From contig JBBSVE010000061.1 of the NCBI GenBank assembly GCA_038233815.1, positions 1 through 17,069 of the forward strand: a DNA stretch of 17,069 bases, given 5' to 3'. Shown here one piece after another: positions 7,974 to 14,538 of this stretch (its first letter is position 1; the number at the start of each line of letters is the position of its first letter). The position numbers and the translations under genes are program-made. This DNA comes from JBBSVE01 sp038233815. GTDB taxonomy: Bacteria > Pseudomonadota > Alphaproteobacteria > Rhodobacterales > Rhodobacteraceae. The notes beneath the pieces are model-generated. The model did no database searches. It saw only the letters and a program-made list of their open reading frames with translations, and was not told the DNA's origin.

Positions 7974-8998
7974 CGAGAACCGCACTCCTTCTGGGCGGCG
8001 TCGCCGTCGCTATCGTCGTCGCATTGCAGTCGGTCTATATCGTGGATGCGCGTGAAAAGGCGCTGGTGCTGCAGTTCGGCCAGATCAAGAAAATCCGCGA
8101 AGATCCGGGGCTTGGGTTCAAGATCCCCTTCATCCAGAACGTCGTGAAATACGATGGCAGGATCCTGGGTCTTCTGACCCAGCCGTTGGAGGTCACTCCG
8201 CTCGATGATCGCAGGCTCGTGGTCGACGCGTTCGCGCGCTGGCGGATCGTCGATTTGCGGAACTTCCGCCAGGCGGTGGGCACCGAGGGCGTGCGCGCGG
8301 CGCAAGCGCGGATCGAGCGGATCCTTAACGCCGCGATCCGCGAGGTGCTGGGGTCGGTGCCTTCGCAGCGCGTCCTGTCGGAGGATCGCACGGCGCTGAT
8401 GAACCAGATCCGCGATCAGGCGCGCCGTGAGGCGCTGGCCCTCGGGGTGGAGATCGTGGATGTCCGCCTCACGCGCACCGATCTGCCCGAGCAGAATCTC
8501 GCGGCGACCTACGCCCGGATGCGGGCCGAGCGGGAGCGTGAGGCCGCTGACGAGATCGCCCGCGGCAACGAGGCGGCGCAGCGCGTGCGCGCGTCCGCCG
8601 ACCGCACGGTGGTGGAACTGACCTCGGCCGCCCGCAAGGATGCCGAGGTGATCCGGGGCGAGGCCGATGCCCAGCGCATCGGCATCTACGCCGAAGCCTT
8701 CGGGAAGGACCCCGAGTTCTTCGCCTTCACCCGGTCGCTCACGAGCTATGAGCGCGCGCTGAAGGGCAGCAACTCGTCCATCGTCATGCAGCCGGACAGC
8801 GAGTTCTTCGACTATCTCAACAGCGATACCGCGCCGGCCGGGGCAGGCACGCGCCCGACGCAGGCGGCGGCGGGGGGGGCTGCTCCGGCGTCCGCATCCG
8901 CGCCAGCGTCGGCAGCACCTGCTCCGGCAACGCCGGCACCTGCACCCTCAGCACCAGCGCCTGAGGCCGCGACGCCCGCACCGGCACCGGCGAACTGA
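7970..8998 (+). CDS. hflC: FtsH protease modulator subunit HflC
   Basis: Partner of HflK in the FtsH-HflKC membrane complex. The 342 residues comprise an N-terminal membrane anchor (about 4-22, ALLLGGVAVAIVVALQSVY), an SPFH domain from DAREKALVLQFGQIKKI, and a helical region with REREAADEIARGNEAAQR. A conserved segment, EFFAFTRSLTSYERAL, then precedes FFDYLNSD. After that a low-complexity Ala/Pro tail spans about residues 288-342. This tail is absent from E. coli HflC and probably faces the periplasm; its length varies in related genera. The ATG shares four bases with the hflK stop. Transcription very probably ends at the hairpin just after the stop. Confidence 0.96.
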   Translation: MTRTALLLGGVAVAIVVALQSVYIVDAREKALVLQFGQIKKIREDPGLGFKIPFIQNVVKYDGRILGLLTQPLEVTPLDDRRLVVDAFARWRIVDLRNFRQAVGTEGVRAAQARIERILNAAIREVLGSVPSQRVLSEDRTALMNQIRDQARREALALGVEIVDVRLTRTDLPEQNLAATYARMRAEREREAADEIARGNEAAQRVRASADRTVVELTSAARKDAEVIRGEADAQRIGIYAEAFGKDPEFFAFTRSLTSYERALKGSNSSIVMQPDSEFFDYLNSDTAPAGAGTRPTQAAAGGAAPASASAPASAAPAPATPAPAPSAPAPEAATPAPAPAN

Positions 8999-9001
8999 AG
9001 G

Positions 9002-9029
9002 GTCGCGGCCCCACGGGTCGCGGCGTTTT
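9002..9029 (+). terminator. Rho-independent terminator after hflC
   Basis: A ten-pair stem (GTCGCGGCCC at 9002-9011 with GGGTCGCGGC at 9015-9024, two G-U pairs) closes a CAC loop. One G later comes a TTTT tract (9026-9029). It begins 4 bp after the hflC stop codon and separates hflKC from the protease gene. Confidence 0.75.
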
Positions 9030-9041
9030 CTATGTCTTGGG

Positions 9042-9069
9042 CTTGACCATTGGGCTGCCCGGCGCATTT
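9042..9069 (+). promoter_or_regulatory. Candidate sigma32-type promoter for the Do protease
   Basis: CTTG (9042-9045), 17 bp, then CGCATTT (9063-9069) resembles the alphaproteobacterial heat-shock promoter pattern (CTTG - 17/18 bp - CYTATNT), with two mismatches in the -10 part. It lies between the hflC terminator and the protease start, where a promoter is needed. The match is modest. TTGACC (9043-9048) could also serve as a sigma70 -35, but no good -10 follows it. Confidence 0.35.
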
Positions 9070-9121
9070 GCGTGATGGGTGGTCCGCATCAGGATAGGGG
9101 ATTGACAGGGTGATAGCTTCG

Positions 9122-10597
9122 ATGGCCAGGACGACCGCCCTCAGGGCTCAGGACGAGTTTCGCGCGGCGGCGCTGAGGGGCGCGCTGATCCTGATGGGCG
9201 GTCTGGCGCTGGCCCTGTCGCACGCGGCGCCGGTAGATGCGCGCGCGCCGACCGACAGTTTCGCCGATCTCGCCCAGCAGATCAGCCCGGCGGTCGTGAA
9301 CATCACCACCTCGACCACCATCGCGGCGAGCACGGAGGACATGCCGCAGGTTCCCAAAGGGTCGCCCTTCGAGGATTTCTTCCGCGACTTCATGGACCGG
9401 AACGGCCAAGGCGAGGCGCGGCCCCGCCGGTCCGAGGCTTTGGGCTCCGGCTTCGTGATCTCGCAGGATGGCTATATCGTCACCAACAACCACGTGATCG
9501 ACAAGGCCGACGAGATCTCCATCGAGTTCTTCTCGGGCAAGAAGCTCGACGCCAAGCTGATCGGGACCGATCCGAAGACGGATATCGCGCTCCTGAAGGT
9601 TGAGACGGACACACCGCTGCCCTTCGTGCCGTTCGGCGATTCGGACAAGATGCGCGTCGGCGATTGGGTGATCGCGATGGGCAACCCACTGGGGCAGGGA
9701 TTCTCCGTGTCTGCCGGGATCATCTCGGCACGCGGCCGGGCGCTTTCGGGGACATATGACGACTATCTCCAGACGGATGCCGCGATCAACCGGGGTAACT
9801 CGGGCGGGCCGCTCTTCAACATGGAGGGGCAGGTGATCGGCGTGAACACGGCGATCCTTTCGCCGACCGGCGGGTCGATCGGGATCGGGTTTTCGATGGC
9901 CTCCGACGTCGTCTCCAAGGTTGTGGATCAGCTCAAGCAGTTTGGCGAGACGCGGCGTGGCTGGCTCGGCGTGCGCATTCAGGATGTGACGGGCGACGTG
10001 GCCGAAGCGATGGGGCTTGCGGCGGCCAAGGGCGCGCTGATTACCGACGTGCCGGACGGGCCTGCCAAGGACTCGGGCATGCTCGCGGGCGATGTGATCC
10101 TGCAGTTCGACGGCAAGGATGTGGCTGACACGCGCGAGCTGGTGCGCCGGGTGGCCGATACGGCCGTGGGGCAAGCGGTCCCGGTGATCGTGATGCGCGA
10201 CGGCAAGACGCAGACGCTGTCGGTGACGCTCGGCAGGCGGGAGACGGCGGAGGGCGATGAAACCGTCGCCGGTCAGCCCGCCGCGCCGGAGGAACCGAAA
10301 ACCATGGACCTTTTGGGCCTTACGGTGACGCCACTGTCGCCCGAGGACGCCAAGAAGCTGAACCTCCCGCCCGAGGCGCGGGGTCTGATGGTAACGGAAG
10401 TGGACGAAAGCTCAGAGGCCTTCACCAAGGGTTTGCGCACCGGCGATCTGATCACGGAAGCCGGCCAGCAGTCGGTGGAGCGGGTGAAAGATCTGACCGA
10501 CCGGATCGAGGAGGCGAAAGCGGCGGGGCGCAAATCGCTCCTCCTCCTCATCCGCCGGGGCGGCGATCCGCGCTTCGTGGCGCTGTCGGTGGAATGA
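9122..10597 (+). CDS. Do/HtrA-family periplasmic serine endoprotease (DegP-like)
   Basis: Degrades or refolds misfolded envelope proteins. The product is 491 residues from ATG 9122. An N-terminal signal segment (ALILMGGLALALSHAAPVDA) precedes the trypsin-like domain, in which the triad is complete: His124 (TNNHVID), Asp154 (TDIALLKV) and Ser227 (GNSGGPL). Two PDZ domains follow, the first from about residue 275 (GWLGVRIQDV) and the second from about 395 (PEARGLMVTEVDESSEAF) to the end, separated by a Glu/Pro linker. The LA-loop region is shorter than in E. coli DegP. Start choice: GGTGAT (9109-9114), complementary to the 16S 3' end, lies 7 nt before ATG 9122. An in-frame GTG at 9110 would add four residues and cannot be excluded. 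The gene follows hflKC, as in many alphaproteobacteria. Confidence 0.94.
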   Translation: MARTTALRAQDEFRAAALRGALILMGGLALALSHAAPVDARAPTDSFADLAQQISPAVVNITTSTTIAASTEDMPQVPKGSPFEDFFRDFMDRNGQGEARPRRSEALGSGFVISQDGYIVTNNHVIDKADEISIEFFSGKKLDAKLIGTDPKTDIALLKVETDTPLPFVPFGDSDKMRVGDWVIAMGNPLGQGFSVSAGIISARGRALSGTYDDYLQTDAAINRGNSGGPLFNMEGQVIGVNTAILSPTGGSIGIGFSMASDVVSKVVDQLKQFGETRRGWLGVRIQDVTGDVAEAMGLAAAKGALITDVPDGPAKDSGMLAGDVILQFDGKDVADTRELVRRVADTAVGQAVPVIVMRDGKTQTLSVTLGRRETAEGDETVAGQPAAPEEPKTMDLLGLTVTPLSPEDAKKLNLPPEARGLMVTEVDESSEAFTKGLRTGDLITEAGQQSVERVKDLTDRIEEAKAAGRKSLLLLIRRGGDPRFVALSVE

Positions 10598-10603
10598 CGC
10601 GGT

Positions 10604-10632
10604 ATGCCTCCGGGGCCTGTCCCGGGAGGCAT
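10604..10632. terminator. Bidirectional hairpin between convergent genes
   Basis: ATGCCTCC (10604-10611) pairs perfectly with GGAGGCAT (10625-10632). A further GGG/CCC can pair across one bulged base. It lies in the 36-bp gap between the protease stop and the stop of the convergent OB-fold gene, so it can end both transcripts. A U-tract is weak on both strands. Confidence 0.6.
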
Positions 10633-10633
10633 G

Positions 10634-11011
10634 TTATCTCGTGAAATCCGCGCGGAGGAGTTCGTCCAGAAGGGGCGAGATATCCTCGATCACCTCGGCC
10701 ACCACATGCACCACGTCAGCCTCGCGCTGGAGCCTGCCCGTCACGCGCAGGAGCCGACCCGCGATCACCGCGCGCCGGTAACGTTCATAGAGCGCCTTCC
10801 ACACCACGACGTTGCAGACCCCGGTCTCATCCTCCAGCGTGAGGAAGATCACCCCCTTGGCCGTCCCCGGCCGTTGCCGCACGAGCACCAGCCCCGCGAC
10901 CGTGACCCGCGCGCCGCCCGCAGGCTCCACCAGCCGGGCGTGGGGAATGGCCGCGGGTGGGCGCGGCCATGTGTTGGGCCGCGCCGTGGGGGTCAGCCAG
11001 TTCGTTGCCAT
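10634..11011 (-). CDS. Stand-alone OB-fold protein related to the C-terminus of error-prone polymerase DnaE2/ImuC, SOS-box controlled
   Basis: The 125-residue product is almost entirely one OB-fold (about 34-115). Its core, VTVAGLVLVRQRPGTAKGVI followed by FLTLEDETGVCNVVVW, is the C-terminal domain signature of the SOS-induced DNA polymerase DnaE2 (ImuC). The ~950 residues that normally precede it (PHP, polymerase, HhH) are absent; upstream is a promoter and then a divergent ferredoxin gene. The first 30 residues are Pro/Arg-rich. Start: ATG 11011, because GGGAGGAG (11018-11025) lies 6 nt upstream and the promoter sits just beyond it. An open frame back to 11128 would start upstream of that promoter. 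The domain usually binds nucleic acid. The role is inferred: it may bind ssDNA or compete with or assist DnaE2 in the ImuA-ImuB-DnaE2 mutasome. The OB-fold call is firm; function is unknown. Confidence 0.85.
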   Translation of the reverse strand: MATNWLTPTARPNTWPRPPAAIPHARLVEPAGGARVTVAGLVLVRQRPGTAKGVIFLTLEDETGVCNVVVWKALYERYRRAVIAGRLLRVTGRLQREADVVHVVAEVIEDISPLLDELLRADFTR

Positions 11012-11030
11012 GCACCGCTCCTCCCTGAAG

Positions 11031-11045
11031 GAACGAATATAGAAC
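11031..11045 (-). promoter_or_regulatory. LexA (SOS) box, alphaproteobacterial type
   Basis: The minus strand reads GTTC-TATATTC-GTTC, a perfect match to the GTTC-N7-GTTC direct repeat recognised by LexA in Rhodobacter, Caulobacter and rhizobia. It lies 19 bp before the ATG of the OB-fold gene and contains that gene's -10 hexamer, so bound LexA would block RNA polymerase. Confidence 0.85.
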
Positions 11046-11063
11046 ATTTGGAGACGCAGCCAA
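11036..11063 (-). promoter_or_regulatory. sigma70 promoter of the OB-fold gene
   Basis: On the minus strand, TTGGCT (11063-11058; 4 of 6 to TTGACA) and TATATT (11041-11036; 5 of 6 to TATAAT) are separated by 16 bp. Transcription would start near 11029, giving a leader of about 18 nt that holds the Shine-Dalgarno. The -10 lies within the LexA box. Confidence 0.7.
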
Positions 11064-11149
11064 CCCCGTTTCGCGGTCGGACGCACTGGCAAAGTGCTGC
11101 GTTTTCGCCTATCTGCGATGCGAAGCAATAGTCAGGGCAGGACCTCGCG

Positions 11150-11473
11150 ATGGCGAAGATCACGTATGTGGAACATGGCGGCAAGGAACACGTCATCAAT
11201 GTGAAGACCGGCCTCACGGTGATGGAAGGCGCCCGCGACAACAACATCCCGGGGATCGAGGCCGACTGCGGCGGGGCCTGCGCTTGTTCCACCTGCCATG
11301 TCTATGTCGATCCGGCATGGGTCGACCGCCTGCCGCCCAAGGACGGGATGGAGGAGGACATGCTCGATTTTGCCTGGAACCCCGATCCGGTACGGTCGCG
11401 CCTGACCTGCCAGCTCAAGGTCTCCGACGCGCTGGATGGGCTGAAGGTGCAAATGCCGGAAAAGCAGATCTGA
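11150..11473 (+). CDS. [2Fe-2S] ferredoxin, adrenodoxin/FdVI type
   Basis: Small cytosolic electron carrier of 107 residues. Cluster cysteines are C40, C46 and C49 in the DCGGACACSTCH segment and C87 in SRLTCQ, the C-x5-C-x2-C...C pattern of vertebrate-type ferredoxins; C44 is an extra cysteine between them. The sequence, including the DPAWVDRLP and PEKQI segments, closely resembles Rhodobacter capsulatus FdVI as I remember it. That family serves iron-sulfur cluster assembly or monooxygenase partners. No isc/suf gene is in view, so the redox partner is unknown. The start is ATG 11150 with AGGA 7 nt upstream. It is divergent from the OB-fold gene and converges with the SDR gene across a 16-bp gap. 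Confidence 0.95.
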   Translation: MAKITYVEHGGKEHVINVKTGLTVMEGARDNNIPGIEADCGGACACSTCHVYVDPAWVDRLPPKDGMEEDMLDFAWNPDPVRSRLTCQLKVSDALDGLKVQMPEKQI

Positions 11474-11489
11474 TCTGCGGCTTCGGATT

Positions 11490-12161
11490 TCAGAACGGCA
11501 TTTCCCGCCCGTCCCATGTCTCGAACCGGCCGGAGGTGGCCGGACCCAGCGTGGCGATGCGCGCGTGAAGGCCCTCGGCGGACGCCTCCGCCGTGATGTC
11601 GGCGCTGCGTCCGCCCATCCCCGTCTGAACCCAGCCGGGATGGTAAAGGCCGATCGCGATCCCGTCCGCCGCCAGATCGATCGCAAGGTTGCGCCCGAGG
11701 TTCACCGATGCGGCCTTGGACGCACGGTAGGCGAAGCTCTTGCCACCCGCGCGCTCCGATGAACCCATCTGCGACGACACGATCGCGATCCTGCCCTTCG
11801 CCGCGCGCAGGTTCGCGATCACCGCCTCCACCGTCAGGAACACGCCGGTCACGTTGACCGCGAAGGTCGTGGCCCAGTCCTGCGCCGAAATCGGCCGGTC
11901 GACGCTCTGCGCCCGGTCGAGGTAGACGCCTGCATTGCATATGAGCCGGTCGAGCGGCGTGTCGCCAAGCCTGTCCCGCAGCGCCACGAAGGCTGAGGGA
12001 TCGGTCACGTCGAGGGTGATCCACTCCACCCCCGCCACGTCCGGCGCATCGCCGCGCGTGGTGGCGAGGATCCGGCCGCCGTCCCGCGCATACCGCTGCG
12101 TCAGTGCAAGCCCGATGCCCCGGTTGGCCCCGGTGATAAGCGTGGTTTCCGTCGATTGCAT
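11490..12161 (-). CDS. Short-chain dehydrogenase/reductase (C-factor-like)
   Basis: NAD(P)-dependent oxidoreductase of 223 residues. The cofactor motif TGANRGIG is at residues 10-17, CNAG at 75-78, and the catalytic Ser-Tyr-Lys set is visible (SS at 129-130, Tyr145 and Lys149 in YRASK). HPGWVQTGMGG near the C-terminus is typical of the CsgA/C-factor subgroup. The substrate is unknown. The start is ATG 12161 with GGGGGGAG 6 nt upstream. It follows the DUF1178 gene by 23 bp and is likely cotranscribed with it. Confidence 0.9.
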   Translation of the reverse strand: MQSTETTLITGANRGIGLALTQRYARDGGRILATTRGDAPDVAGVEWITLDVTDPSAFVALRDRLGDTPLDRLICNAGVYLDRAQSVDRPISAQDWATTFAVNVTGVFLTVEAVIANLRAAKGRIAIVSSQMGSSERAGGKSFAYRASKAASVNLGRNLAIDLAADGIAIGLYHPGWVQTGMGGRSADITAEASAEGLHARIATLGPATSGRFETWDGREMPF

Positions 12162-12184
12162 GTTCTGCTCCCCCCCGATCGCGG

Positions 12185-12598
12185 TCAGTTCACCTTGCGT
12201 GCCGGCATGAACGGCAGCGGCAGGATCGGCACGCCATCCTCGATCAATGCGCGCGCCTCCTCGGGCCGGGCCTCGCCATAGATCGACCGCTGCTTCGCGT
12301 CGCCGAGATGGATCCGCCGCGCCTCGGCAGCGAAACCGCGCCCGACATAGTCCGATCCGGCCTCAACCTTCGTCTTCAGCGCCCGAAGCGCCGCTTCGCG
12401 CGGCGAAGGACCGGGTGCATCCACGACCGCCTTGCCCGCCGTAACCCGCGGCGCCATCAGCGCCTTCGTCACGGCGGCACTTTCGCACACCGGGCAGGTT
12501 ACGCGCCCGCTGGAGGACAGTGCGTCGAACGCGGCGCCGGAGGCAAACCACGCATCGAACGCATGGCCATCGGCGCAATTCAGGCTGAAGCGGATCAT
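12185..12598 (-). CDS. DUF1178 family protein
   Basis: A 137-residue protein of a family common in alpha- and betaproteobacteria, function unknown. It begins MIRFSLNCADGHAFDAWF and carries C8 and the pair C35-x2-C38 (VTCPVC), suggesting a small zinc-ribbon-like N-terminus. The C-terminus has the family's EEARALIEDG-like and LPLP segments. The start is ATG 12598 because it gives the canonical family N-terminus; upstream in-frame extension has no homology. It lies between the NUDIX gene (115-bp gap) and the SDR gene (23-bp gap), all on the same strand. Confidence 0.9.
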   Translation of the reverse strand: MIRFSLNCADGHAFDAWFASGAAFDALSSSGRVTCPVCESAAVTKALMAPRVTAGKAVVDAPGPSPREAALRALKTKVEAGSDYVGRGFAAEARRIHLGDAKQRSIYGEARPEEARALIEDGVPILPLPFMPARKVN

Positions 12599-12713
12599 CG
12601 GCTCTGGACTGTCGGTGACGGGGCGGGCACAATGCCGCCATCGGAAAAAGCTAGGCAGTGATCCACCGATTGCAAGGCTCCGCCCCCCGGTCGTAAGCGC
12701 GCCGCGGTCCCGC

Positions 12714-13205
12714 TCAAGCCTTCTTCTTCGCGGACGCGCCACGCGCCTCCGCATCCCCATCGGGCGAAAACCCGGCGATCAGCGCGCAAAGCTCCGGCTC
12801 ATCCACCTTCTGCGACGCCACGGAGGCGGCGAACCACTTGCGCTTGCGCTGTTCCCGCTCGGGGAAAACCTCGGACAGGTCGGACACACGAAGCGCGAAA
12901 ACGGTAACACGGCAGGGAAGCACGGGTTGCTCCTCGCGGGAGCGGTCGAGCACCTTGTCATAGCCGAACGTTCCCAACGGCTCCTGTTCGACCGGACCCT
13001 TGGCGCCCGCCTCCTCCCATGCTTCGCGGGCTGCGGTGGCGGACCCGTCCAGACCCTTGATCGGCCAGCCCTTGGGGATTACCCAGCGGCCGGTTTCCCG
13101 GCTCGTGACCAGAAGAACCTGCGCCCCCTTGCGGCCCGCGCGCCAGCACAGCGCCGCATACTGGGTTGCGTCGTCGGGCAGCTTCAGGCTGGCTCGGGTA
13201 TTCAT
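12714..13205 (-). CDS. NUDIX hydrolase with variant Nudix box
   Basis: A 163-residue protein with the Nudix fold, probably cleaving a nucleoside-diphosphate-linked or polyphosphate substrate. WVIPKGWPIKG precedes the Nudix box at residues 46-68: G46, then R60-E61, E64-E65 and G67 are conserved (REAWEEAGA). The first glutamate of the consensus G-x5-E-x7-REUxEExGU is a leucine (L52). This variant, with PKGW before it, is what I recall for the alphaproteobacterial group resembling diphosphoinositol polyphosphate phosphohydrolases. The C-terminal tail is basic (AKKKA). The start at ATG 13205 has only a weak AGAAAGA upstream. First gene of the minus-strand NUDIX-DUF1178-SDR set. Confidence 0.93.
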   Translation of the reverse strand: MNTRASLKLPDDATQYAALCWRAGRKGAQVLLVTSRETGRWVIPKGWPIKGLDGSATAAREAWEEAGAKGPVEQEPLGTFGYDKVLDRSREEQPVLPCRVTVFALRVSDLSEVFPEREQRKRKWFAASVASQKVDEPELCALIAGFSPDGDAEARGASAKKKA

Positions 13206-13409
13206 GCACGCGTCTTTCTGCTGGTCGCATCCGGTGATGCCGGAAGGCGCGACCGTCTGCCTCGATCAGTGTGTCGCATTCTGGGCCCAAAGACCGACGA
13301 CTTAGTGTCAAACCTAGGGTTTTTATCGCGAAAAAGCAAGCTGCATGATTCGCGGCGCCGGTTTCCGCCGCCCTTGCGAAGCGCGTCCAGCGACTTACGT
13401 TCGCCCGGC

Positions 13410-14534
13410 ATGACGCCCCATCACAGCCCCTCCGACGGCCCGCTCTTCATCGGGGCGGAGATCTATCGCGGCTCCTCTTACGGGCCCGCCCATCCGCTCC
13501 GCGTTCCTCGCGTGTCCACGGTCATGGACCTCGCCCGCGCGCTGCACTGGCTGCCGGCCCGCAGCTACCGCACGTCGCCGCGCGCCAAGCCTGCTGCGCT
13601 GACCCTGTTCCATGACGCGGACTATATCGCGGCCCTCGCACAGGCGGAGGCCGAGGGCGCCGTAACGGACGCCGTCCGCGATCGCCACGGCCTCGGCACC
13701 CTCTCCAACCCGGTGTTCGCGGAGATGTTCCGCCGTCCCGCGACCGGCGCGGGCGGCACGATGCTCGCGGCCGAACTCCTGCGGTCCGGCGGCGCGGTGC
13801 ATGTGCCGGGCGGGGGCACGCATCACGGTCTCAAGGACCGGGCCAACGGGTTCTGCTATCTCAACGACTGCGTTCTGGGAATGCTCGCGTTGCGCCGCGC
13901 AGGCGTGCGCCGGATCGCCTATGTCGACATCGACGCGCACCATTGCGATGGGGTCGACGCGGCGTTCGCGGGCGATCCCGACGCGCTCCTGATCTCCACC
14001 CACGAGGCGGGCCGCTGGCCCTTTACCGGACTGCTGGAGGATGACGGCGGAGGCAATTGCTACAACCTGCCCGTGCCGCGCGGTTTCAACGACACGGAGA
14101 TGCGGCTGGTGACGAAGCGTCTGATCGTGCCGCGGGTGGAGGCGTTCCGCCCCGACGCCGTGATCCTGCAATGCGGTGCCGACGCGCTGGAGGAGGATCC
14201 GCTGGCGCGTCTATCGCTGTCCAACAACGCCCATGTCGGGGTGCTGGCAGCACTACGCCCGCTCAGCCCGCGCCTGATGCTGCTGGGGGGCGGGGGCTAC
14301 AACCCATGGTCGGTGGGACGGCTCTGGACGCGGCTCTGGGGCGCGCTGATCGGAGAGTCCGCGCCCGATCCCCTGCCGCCCGAGGCCCAATCCGTGCTCC
14401 GGGCGCTGTCATGGGGCGGCGGCGGTCGCCCGCCCCCGGCGGAGGCGCTGCTGACCCGGCTCGACGATCCCCCCCGCGAAGGCCCGATCCGGCCGGACCT
14501 GCGCGCCGCACTGGACCGCCTTGCCCAACGCTGA
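13410..14534 (+). CDS. Histone-deacetylase-like (AcuC/APAH family) hydrolase
   Basis: Zinc-dependent deacetylase fold of 374 residues. The active site is complete: His138-His139 (GGGTHHG), zinc ligands Asp175 and His177 (DIDAHH) and Asp258 (CGADALEEDP), and catalytic Tyr297 (GGGGYNPW). Bacterial members act on acetyl-lysine, acetylpolyamines or other acylated amines. The neighbouring minus-strand operon encodes a putrescine/spermidine-type binding protein and an amidase, which makes an acetylpolyamine role thinkable but unproven; by sequence AcuC-like is the nearest label. The start is ATG 13410 with no clear Shine-Dalgarno. The same frame stays open upstream to 12432, but that part lies antisense to the NUDIX and DUF1178 genes and has no homology. 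Convergent with the amidase, 4 bp apart. Confidence 0.9.
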   Translation: MTPHHSPSDGPLFIGAEIYRGSSYGPAHPLRVPRVSTVMDLARALHWLPARSYRTSPRAKPAALTLFHDADYIAALAQAEAEGAVTDAVRDRHGLGTLSNPVFAEMFRRPATGAGGTMLAAELLRSGGAVHVPGGGTHHGLKDRANGFCYLNDCVLGMLALRRAGVRRIAYVDIDAHHCDGVDAAFAGDPDALLISTHEAGRWPFTGLLEDDGGGNCYNLPVPRGFNDTEMRLVTKRLIVPRVEAFRPDAVILQCGADALEEDPLARLSLSNNAHVGVLAALRPLSPRLMLLGGGGYNPWSVGRLWTRLWGALIGESAPDPLPPEAQSVLRALSWGGGGRPPPAEALLTRLDDPPREGPIRPDLRAALDRLAQR

Positions 14535-14538
14535 ACGG

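Noticed and set aside
6768..7985. 405-codon minus-strand open frame over hflK
   Set aside because: It is a shadow of hflK, which has the membrane segment, SPFH domain and coupled overlap with hflC.
11012..11128. Longer N-terminus (39 more residues) for the OB-fold protein
   Set aside because: The extension would begin upstream of the predicted promoter and LexA box, while ATG 11011 has a near-consensus Shine-Dalgarno at ideal spacing.
13306..13311. Perfect TTGACA on the minus strand upstream of the NUDIX gene
   Set aside because: No -10-like hexamer occurs at 16-18 bp spacing (GGGCCC is found there), so a promoter call is not supported.
12432..13409. 978-bp in-frame extension ahead of the histone-deacetylase-like gene
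   Set aside because: It runs antisense through the NUDIX and DUF1178 genes, has no recognisable domain, and the deacetylase fold begins just after ATG 13410.
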